Assembly (NCBI GenBank): GCA_013036095.1
Contig: JAAXCW010000008.1
Coordinates: 62,001-126,000 of the forward strand
From: Vulcanimicrobiota bacterium
Lineage (GTDB): Bacteria; Vulcanimicrobiota; Vulcanimicrobiia; Vulcanimicrobiales; Vulcanimicrobiaceae
DNA: 64,000 bases
Direction of reading: 5' to 3'
This document shows positions 58,546-64,000 of the stretch, one piece after another. The notes beneath the pieces are model-generated. The model saw only the letters and a list, made by a program, of their open reading frames with translations, did no database searches and was not told where the DNA came from. The first letter of the stretch is position 1. Every line of letters starts with the position of its first letter. Both the position numbers and the translations under genes were made by a program.

Positions 58546-59862
58546 CTACTCCTTGTAACTCGGCATGTCGATGGGTTCGACGAAAACGCGCGCGCCTTCG
58601 ACCCGGGTCACGCGAATAGGTGTACCTGCCGGAATGAATTCACCTTGCGTCAGCACGTCGATCCGTCGTCCGTCCACGGTCGCCACGCCCGCGGGCCGCA
58701 GATACGAGCTGGCCGTGCCGCTCTGTCCGCGCAGATCCGTAAGATCGCGGCTCGCGACATAATCCGGTCCTTGCGCGCTGGCGAAGGTAAGTTTCGCCAT
58801 CCACGCGTTCTGCGGAAACGCGCGCGTTGCAAAGTAGAAGAACACAACGGTCAGGACGATCGCCGTGGCCAGCGTTTCCATCGCGATGGAAAAGAACGGC
58901 AGGCCAAAAGCCAGCAAGATGGCTGCCAGCAGCGCGATCCCGCCGAGTATGCCCGGCGCACCGTGCCCCGGGACGATGTGCAGTTCGTACAGGATGCCGA
59001 CGACGCCGGCGATGGCCAGCACGACGACCCATCCATTGCTGAAACCCGCATAGATGTGCGAGCCGAAAAATAGTGCCAGCGATGCGACGCCGATGACGCC
59101 GGCTATGCCGTGCAGCGTCTGCATCTCAATGAGCAAGCCTAAGAAACCTAGGGTCAGCAGCAAACCGCTGACCGCCGGGTTGGTCGCGAAACGCGCAAGT
59201 TGCTCGGCAAACGTGTATTGCGGAGTCTCCTGTGGTCCGCTCAAGTGGTTCGCCGCCAGCATCGCACCGAGCGAAGCGGCTTGGCCGTCGGCAATTTTCG
59301 TTTTGAGCGCGGCCTGCGTGTCGAGTGTGAGATTCTGCCCCGGCTGTTTGTATTGAGGAAGATCGATGCTCTTGTCGACCATTGCCGCGACAATGAGGGG
59401 ATCGCGATGGTTTCGTTCGGCCGTCGACTTGAATTCGGCCTTCACCGCCGAGATGAGTTTGGACGTAACCGGGTAGGGCTCGGCCTCGCCGATTGAAGCG
59501 CCGGGCGCCATGTAGATATGCTGCGTCGCGAGCGTGATGAGCGCGGCCGACGAATACGCCCGGCCGTCTACAAACGCGTAGGTCGGAATGCCGACATTGA
59601 GGACCGCGTCTTTGATGTCGAAAGCCGCTTCGAGTACGCCGCCCGGCGAGTTGACGTCGAGCACGATGGCCGACGCGCCGTCCGACCGCGCCTTTTGGAT
59701 CGAGCGGACGACCATGTGATCCATGCCATCGTCGACAGTCCCGGTGATCGGAATAACGACTACGGTTCCGCTTCTTGCCGGCTGCTGCCCCGAGGCGGCA
59801 GAAAAGAGCCCGGCTGCAATAAGCCCGGCGGCAGCGAGCAGTCCCATCTTGAACCCAAGCAT
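58546..59862 (-). CDS. nfeD: NfeD-family membrane-bound serine protease
   Basis: A 438-residue NfeD1b-type protein. A signal anchor (GLLAAAGLIAAGLFSAASGQ) precedes a ClpP-class domain: VLDVNSPGGVLEAAFDIKDA, then FVDGRAYSSAALITLAT with the catalytic serine, several membrane helices (IAGVIGVASLALFFGSHIY) and a C-terminal OB fold (GEFIPAGTPIRVTRVEGARV). NfeD acts with its flotillin partner. It lies 3 bases upstream of floA. Confidence 0.93.
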   Translation of the reverse strand: MLGFKMGLLAAAGLIAAGLFSAASGQQPARSGTVVVIPITGTVDDGMDHMVVRSIQKARSDGASAIVLDVNSPGGVLEAAFDIKDAVLNVGIPTYAFVDGRAYSSAALITLATQHIYMAPGASIGEAEPYPVTSKLISAVKAEFKSTAERNHRDPLIVAAMVDKSIDLPQYKQPGQNLTLDTQAALKTKIADGQAASLGAMLAANHLSGPQETPQYTFAEQLARFATNPAVSGLLLTLGFLGLLIEMQTLHGIAGVIGVASLALFFGSHIYAGFSNGWVVVLAIAGVVGILYELHIVPGHGAPGILGGIALLAAILLAFGLPFFSIAMETLATAIVLTVVFFYFATRAFPQNAWMAKLTFASAQGPDYVASRDLTDLRGQSGTASSYLRPAGVATVDGRRIDVLTQGEFIPAGTPIRVTRVEGARVFVEPIDMPSYKE

Positions 59863-59911
59863 GCTGTTAGCTACCTAGGCCCTTCGCGAAGGTTACGGGT
59901 CTCTCTTCGTT

Positions 59912-60355
59912 CTAACCGAGCTCCTCGGTGACGATCTGCCGCACGAGGTTGCCGTCGGCTTGCCCTTTGAGCTGCGGCATCGCGACTTTCATGACGGCGC
60001 CCTGATTGCGAGAGCCTTGCGGCAGTTCGGCGATGATCGCGCGCACGATCGCCCGGACCTCATCGCCGGATTTTTGCGCCGGCAAATAGGCGGTCAGAAT
60101 CTCGCGCTCGCGCAGCTCTTTTTCGGCGAGCTCCTTGCGGCCGGCTTTTTCGAACTCCGTCGCGGCATCGGTACGCTGCTTGACCTGTTTGCGCACGACG
60201 TCGGACTCGTCGGCGTCGGTTAAGTCCACTCCGGCCTCGGTGCGCTTATAGGTGAATCCGGAGAGCACCGACCGCAGCGTGTCGAGGCGGAGTTGGTCGC
60301 GAGCCCTCATCGCCTCCTTAAGATCGGCGGCGATGCGGTCTTTCAGACTGGCCAT
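59912..60355 (-). CDS. yqeY: GatB/YqeY domain protein
   Basis: A 147-residue YqeY: MASLKDRIAADLKEAMRARD, LRLDTLRSVLSGFTYKRTEA and AVMKVAMPQLKGQADGNLVR. The fold matches the C-terminal helical domain of the tRNA-amidating GatB, but it stands alone. In Bacillus yqeY follows rpsU, as here, with 6 bases between. Its function is unproven. Confidence 0.93.
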   Translation of the reverse strand: MASLKDRIAADLKEAMRARDQLRLDTLRSVLSGFTYKRTEAGVDLTDADESDVVRKQVKQRTDAATEFEKAGRKELAEKELREREILTAYLPAQKSGDEVRAIVRAIIAELPQGSRNQGAVMKVAMPQLKGQADGNLVRQIVTEELG

Positions 60356-60361
60356 GCGGGA

Positions 60362-60532
60362 CTAGGCGCGGCGCTTGCGCGCGGCCGCGGACTTCTTCTT
60401 GCGGCGGACGCTAGGCTTTTCGTAGTGTTCGTGCTTGCGCGCCTCGGCCAAGACTCCAGCTTTCTGGGTGGCTTTTTTGAAACGGCGCAGCGCGCTCTCG
60501 ATAGACTCCCCTGGAGCTACGCGTACTTCCAT
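60362..60532 (-). CDS. rpsU: 30S ribosomal protein bS21
   Basis: A 56-residue bS21: [20 protein letters not shown], then [20 protein letters not shown] and a basic tail. It binds the platform near the anti-Shine-Dalgarno. GGGGGG sits 9 bases before the ATG. The order rpsU-yqeY is conserved. The gene is too short for a 60-codon filter and is easy to miss. Confidence 0.95.
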   Translation of the reverse strand: MEVRVAPGESIESALRRFKKATQKAGVLAEARKHEHYEKPSVRRKKKSAAARKRRA

Positions 60533-60938
60533 TTAATTCAACCCCCCTTTCAATCCAAAATCTCTACCGGGCCAAGCGGCCCAATAGGTGACTTTATCAC
60601 AGGGCCGCACTCCAGTCAAAGCACGGGAAATAGCAAGGCCCGTTGCCGTGAGGCCTCGGGCCTTGTTGTATCTCCGGCACGGTTCGCGCGTTTGAGTCCG
60701 TTTCCGAACTCCCACTCACGCCCGCCTCCGGTTCGACCTTCGCACTCCGGCGCCGCACTTGCAACACCCTCAGCATGCTCGATCGCGGTTTATTACGTTC
60801 CGCACTTCGTCGTTACTCGAAGTGATTGCATGGTATCAATTTCACATTTCGATTGCAAGAGTGTTTTGGTGCAACTCACAGGCATTGCACAAGAAACTGC
60901 GGTTACTCACAACAACTCACACCTTATACACTCAATCG
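60533..60938. other. 406-base stretch without a protein gene
   Basis: No convincing gene on either strand. The first half contains the inverted repeat CAAGGCCCG/CGGGCCTTG (60634-60665), the second half (60780-60938) is noticeably AT-richer than the surroundings. A reading frame of 263 codons crosses the area but also runs through rpsU and HIT and has no family. Confidence 0.55.
60634..60665. terminator. Hairpin in the gap between HIT and rpsU
   Basis: CAAGGCCCG at 60634-60642 pairs with CGGGCCTTG at 60657-60665, 9 perfect pairs and a 14-base loop. No U-run follows on either strand. It could end HIT transcripts weakly or mark the leader of rpsU. Confidence 0.4.
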
Positions 60939-61280
60939 TTATCCAGGAGGCCACATCAGCGGCCGTCCCGCGAGCACGTGAACGTGTAAATGACCGACGG
61001 TTTGCCCGCCGTCGGGACCCGTATTCACAACTAGGCGAAAGCCGCCGGCGTTCTTCGCACCGAGTTCAGCGGCGATTTCCATGAGGCACGCTATTTCGTC
61101 GGCCGACCCCTTAAACGTATGCTCCGCGATATCGGCGACATGGCGTTCCGGAAAGACGAGCAGATGGACCGGCGCTTGCGGATTGACGTCTTCAATCGCC
61201 ATGATCCCGTTAGCGCGATGCGCCATTTTTGCCGGAATTTCTCCCGCCACGATTTTGCAGAAAATGCAGTCCTTGTTCAT
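60939..61280 (-). CDS. HIT-family (HINT-like) nucleotide hydrolase
   Basis: A 113-residue protein: DCIFCKIVAGEIPAKMAHRA, VHLLVFPERHVADIAEHT, and the histidine triad GQTVGHLHVHVLAGRPLMWP. The HINT branch removes AMP from phosphoramidates. In several phyla it lies upstream of rpsU, as here, with a 406-base gap. Confidence 0.94.
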   Translation of the reverse strand: MNKDCIFCKIVAGEIPAKMAHRANGIMAIEDVNPQAPVHLLVFPERHVADIAEHTFKGSADEIACLMEIAAELGAKNAGGFRLVVNTGPDGGQTVGHLHVHVLAGRPLMWPPG

Positions 61281-61284
61281 GGCG

Positions 61285-61345
61285 CTTCCCTTCGGCTGGC
61301 GCGCTTCGCGCGCTGCTCAGGGTCCTTCGACAAGCTCAGGATGAC
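61285..61345. repeat. Dispersed-type repeat with two hairpins
   Basis: Contains GCGCGC TTC GCGCGC followed closely by TCCTTCGACAAGCTCAGGA, whose ends TCCT/AGGA are complementary. The second sequence, with the adjacent TGAC, is the kind of extragenic repeat that recurs in many bacterial and metagenome genomes and gives spurious frames reading FDKLRMT or QAQDDT; both readings are present here. It fills the space between HIT and the solute-binding gene. Confidence 0.6.
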
Positions 61346-61353
61346 ACCAAGTG

Positions 61354-62934
61354 TTATTTCGGATGCAGATACTCAAACGCGATATGCGTGTCCGGGCTGG
61401 GCACGAATCCCGCGATGGACGACTTTACGATGACCGGGACCGTCGTGTGCACGATGGGCAGCGCGGGAACTTGATCGTGAACCATGTCGTTGGCCTGCTT
61501 GTAGACCACGCCGCGCGCGGCTTCATCGAGCGTGGTTTGCCCCTTGACGATCAGTTGGTGAAACGCTTCGTCCTCCCAAAATGAGTAGTTCTGCCCATTG
61601 GGTTTGGCGAGCGCGCTGTCTTTATCGAGGAGCGGATAGAAGAAATTGTCCGGATCGCCGTTGTCGCCGCTCCATCCGATCAAGCACATCTGGTGTTCGC
61701 CGTTACGAACTTTTTCGAGAAAGACGCCGAACTCGAACGGCTCGAGCGTCACCTTGATGCCCACCTTTTGCAGATCGGCTTGAATGGCTTCGGCAATCCG
61801 CTGCGGTTCGGGCATGTACGGCCGCGGCGTTGTCGGATAGTAGAGATCGGTGCTGAAGCCGGCCGAAAGCCCGGCCTGCGCTAACAGCTGCTTCGCTTTT
61901 GCCGGATCGTAAGGATAGGGCTGCAGCGATCTGTCCTCACCGAGCATTCCGGGCGGAGTCCAATTGGTGGCGACGACCGCGCCGGCGGCGTAAAACGCTT
62001 TCACGATCGCCCGCACGTCGATCGCATAAGCGATGGCCTGCCGCACCGCGGCTGTACCGAAAGGCGTCTTTTGCACGTTGAACGCCAGATACGAATTATT
62101 GTTCGAAGGCTGCTCGTAGACCGTGACGCCGGACTGCTTGGCGAGTTGCGCCGCATCGTCGGGACGCGGATCGGTCAGAAAGTCGATTCCGCCGCGCTGC
62201 ATCTCGAGGACGCTGGTGGCTTGATCGGGGATGTCGCGCACGATGACGGTCGCGTAAGCCGGCTTGACGCCTCGCCACGTTGGATTTGCGACCAGCGTGA
62301 TATGATCGTCTTTCACCCACTCTTTGAGCATGTAGGGGCCGTAGCCCACGGGCTGGTTACCGAAGCCGGCGAGGTTCTTTCGCACGGCAGTAGGCGAGGC
62401 GATCGCAAAAGACGGCATTGCCAGGTCGCGCAAAAACGGACCGAGGGGACGCGACAGCGTGAAAGCCACCGTCTGTGAGTTTGGCGTCGCAACGGCGGTA
62501 ATTAAGCCCGGAAAGCCGCCGAACATATCGGCGTAGTATCCGTAGGGATAGTTTTGATGGTACGGATTTTTCGTCAGCCGCCAGCGATCGAAATTGAACT
62601 TGATCGCGGCCGCGTCGATGGGGGTGCCGTCGGAAAACTTTAAGCCCTTCTTCAGGGTAAACGTCCAGTGCAGGCCGCCCGCGCTCATTTTCCAGCTCTG
62701 GGCGATCGACGGAATAACGTCAAATGTTCCGAGCTTGAACTCGACCAAACCCTTCATCATTTCTTGCGTGAGATTGAGCGACATGCCGTCGGTCGCTTGA
62801 GCGGGATCCAGAATGACGGCATCCTTTACTCGGGCGATCACCAGAGGCGCGGCGGCCCCTCCGGCTGCGTTCTGGTTCCCGGAGCACGACCCAAGGAACA
62901 GCGCCAGCACCGCGCACGCAGTGAATCTTTTCAT
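61354..62934 (-). CDS. ABC transporter solute-binding lipoprotein, family 5 (peptide/nickel type)
   Basis: A 526-residue SBP_bac_5 protein with a lipobox signal (AVLALFLGSCSGN, cysteine at 17). The family pattern is clear: LVEFKLGTFDVIPSIAQSWK, LHWTFTLKKGLKFSDGTPID, PVGYGPYMLKEW and LMIGWSGDNGDPDNFFYPLL-like end. It captures peptides or other solutes outside the membrane. The permease genes of the transporter are not in this window. The ATG at 62934 starts it. Confidence 0.93.
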   Translation of the reverse strand: MKRFTACAVLALFLGSCSGNQNAAGGAAAPLVIARVKDAVILDPAQATDGMSLNLTQEMMKGLVEFKLGTFDVIPSIAQSWKMSAGGLHWTFTLKKGLKFSDGTPIDAAAIKFNFDRWRLTKNPYHQNYPYGYYADMFGGFPGLITAVATPNSQTVAFTLSRPLGPFLRDLAMPSFAIASPTAVRKNLAGFGNQPVGYGPYMLKEWVKDDHITLVANPTWRGVKPAYATVIVRDIPDQATSVLEMQRGGIDFLTDPRPDDAAQLAKQSGVTVYEQPSNNNSYLAFNVQKTPFGTAAVRQAIAYAIDVRAIVKAFYAAGAVVATNWTPPGMLGEDRSLQPYPYDPAKAKQLLAQAGLSAGFSTDLYYPTTPRPYMPEPQRIAEAIQADLQKVGIKVTLEPFEFGVFLEKVRNGEHQMCLIGWSGDNGDPDNFFYPLLDKDSALAKPNGQNYSFWEDEAFHQLIVKGQTTLDEAARGVVYKQANDMVHDQVPALPIVHTTVPVIVKSSIAGFVPSPDTHIAFEYLHPK

Positions 62935-62938
62935 ACGG

Positions 62939-64000
62939 TTACCTCGATTTGATGTAGAACGTCCAGCTCTTCGTAGACGTATTCCCAGCTTCATCTGAAA
63001 CCCGTACGATGACGCGTACCGGCCCATTGCGATAGTCAACCTGCGGCATGTAGTCGATGAAACGGTCGCTGCGCGTTGCCGACGACGTCACGTCGTGTCC
63101 GTTCACCTCGATCTTGGCGCTCGAAGCGTTGACCGGCACGACACCCGGGGCGAAAGTGGCGTAGATGCTTGGGCGCGTATTGTTCACGGTCACGCCGTTT
63201 CCCGGCGCGAAGTCGTTAATGCCCGGCGGCTCGGTCGAAATCGAAACCAGCGCCGGCGACTCCCACGTCGTGAGCGCTCCACCGTGCACGCTCAGATGCC
63301 CGAAGATGGGGACGTCGGCAAAATTTACGCCTGCGCCGACTTTGTAGGTCCCCGAGTACGTACCGGCCGTGCTTTCGTGCAAAGGCAAGCCCGTGACGTA
63401 CGGTCCGAGGTCGTAACTCGCCGTGCCGCCCGGCGTCGCGTGCATGATCACGTACAGCGTATCGTTCTTGCGCAGCGGGCGTTGCGGCGAAACGGAGATC
63501 GTCTCGATGGCAACCGGCCCGGCCGTCGGTGAAACCGCATTTTTGCGTGTCGCGATAATCTGCCGCGGCTCCGACGTATCGATGTTGTAGCGTACGCTCA
63601 CCGCATCGCCGACTTGCAGGCGGTCGATCGTGACGGTATCGCCGTTGAGCGTGATCGCCGTTGCCCGGCTCGGACTGATGACGCGCCCGTCACCCAGCAC
63701 GATAACGCCCGATGCCGCCGCGGCAATCGTCCCGGTACGCGAACCGTAGGCGTCGACGACGTGTTTCACGTGACCGGCTTTATCGAGGACGACTTCCGCC
63801 CAATCGCCGGCCGCAATATCGGTGAGCTCGCCCGGATTCGACGTGCCGGTGTTGACGTCTTGAACGACGACTTGCGCAGCGGGATCGATCGGAAGCGTGC
63901 GGATCGAAGCGTTGTACGTCAGCGTTATCGTTGCCGGCGAAGAGTCCAGGTCAACTGCCGTCACCGTGCCGCGAGTCTTCGTTCCCGATCCGGTCGTGCC
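62939..64000 (-). CDS. Large exported beta-sandwich protein, 5' end beyond window
   Basis: The reading frame stays open to the window edge, so the N terminus and any signal are missing; at least 353 residues are present. It is made of beta-sandwich repeats (VIVLGDGRVISPSRATAITL, RPLRKNDTLYVIMHATPGG, GINDFAPGNGVTVNNTRPSI and a final Ig-like domain with IEVNGHDVTSSATRSD and VRVSDEAGNTSTKSW). This resembles cell-surface stalk proteins. It ends 4 bases before the solute-binding gene starts, so the two are probably one transcript. Confidence 0.75.
   Translation of the reverse strand, partial: GTTGSGTKTRGTVTAVDLDSSPATITLTYNASIRTLPIDPAAQVVVQDVNTGTSNPGELTDIAAGDWAEVVLDKAGHVKHVVDAYGSRTGTIAAAASGVIVLGDGRVISPSRATAITLNGDTVTIDRLQVGDAVSVRYNIDTSEPRQIIATRKNAVSPTAGPVAIETISVSPQRPLRKNDTLYVIMHATPGGTASYDLGPYVTGLPLHESTAGTYSGTYKVGAGVNFADVPIFGHLSVHGGALTTWESPALVSISTEPPGINDFAPGNGVTVNNTRPSIYATFAPGVVPVNASSAKIEVNGHDVTSSATRSDRFIDYMPQVDYRNGPVRVIVRVSDEAGNTSTKSWTFYIKSR

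Noticed and set aside
60293..61084. 263-codon open frame on the plus strand
   Set aside because: It runs antisense through yqeY, rpsU and HIT and has no family pattern; the open frame is a by-product of high GC and the intergenic gap.
1..64000. CRISPR array, insertion sequence or integrase
   Set aside because: No spaced direct repeats, transposase or recombinase patterns are visible in the window; the repeats seen are short palindromes or coding tandem repeats.

Overview
The window is compact, GC-rich bacterial chromosome, almost all short-spaced protein genes, with nine tRNAs, RNase P RNA and no phage, insertion sequence or CRISPR array. I see no 16S rRNA, so the taxon is inferred only. Two housekeeping blocks have Firmicutes-like gene order (yceD-rpmF-fabH-fabD-fabG-acpP-ffh-rpsP-KH-rimM and rpsU-yqeY-nfeD-floA-phoH-ybeY-dgkA-cdd-recO-ruvX-mltG). 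The high GC content, the many secreted proteins of unknown function and the mixture of gene orders would fit an uncultured lineage such as Candidatus Eremiobacterota (WPS-2); this is a guess.

Layout. 1-16.3 kb is a mixed accessory and metabolic region: CPBP protease, VOC protein, amidohydrolase operon, MsrA, a Rieske oxygenase with an amino-acid permease, an MFS-acyltransferase fusion, a large sortilin/BNR-repeat protein, a divergent HxlR/DoxX pair, hydrolase, YihY and unknown exported proteins. 16.3-22.4 kb is a minus-strand operon for ribosome, SRP and fatty acid synthesis. It is read from a clear TTGACA-17-TACAAT promoter followed by a GC-rich leader hairpin. 22.5-23.8 kb is a three-gene cassette (lytic transglycosylase plus two small related helical proteins), followed by tRNA-Ile. 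25.1-25.7 kb carries two tRNA-Ala genes and rnpB with its own promoter. 25.8-31.4 kb holds a DUF1858 protein, a stand-alone RapZ C-terminal domain with YvcK, and a transsulfuration pair (cystathionine beta-synthase and a gamma-lyase/synthase).

31.4-43.5 kb includes a permease fused in frame to a secreted GH35-like glycosidase whose reading frame runs into tRNA-Leu, then aroA, FmdB, an M20 peptidase, tadA and three tRNAs. 43.6-48.9 kb is exported-protein territory: a retropepsin-like protein and a three-gene operon whose products all end in the same six-cysteine domain, which I do not recognise. 49.2-60.5 kb is the second housekeeping block on the minus strand, covering membrane lipid, cell wall, DNA repair and RNA processing. 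60.5-64 kb holds a 400-base gap, a HIT protein, a dispersed-type repeat, a family 5 solute-binding lipoprotein and the partial end of a large exported protein.

The strongest candidates for something undescribed are: (1) a pair of palindromic elements, one after rnpB and one upstream of phoH, with nearly identical loops and stems that differ by compensatory changes; (2) the three-gene secreted six-cysteine (CC...MHPGA) operon, preceded by a perfect 22-base palindrome; (3) the permease-glycosidase fusion; (4) the transglycosylase cassette. Three genes (MFS-acyltransferase, phoH, glycosyltransferase) seem to start at CTG or ATT codons placed after good Shine-Dalgarno sequences.
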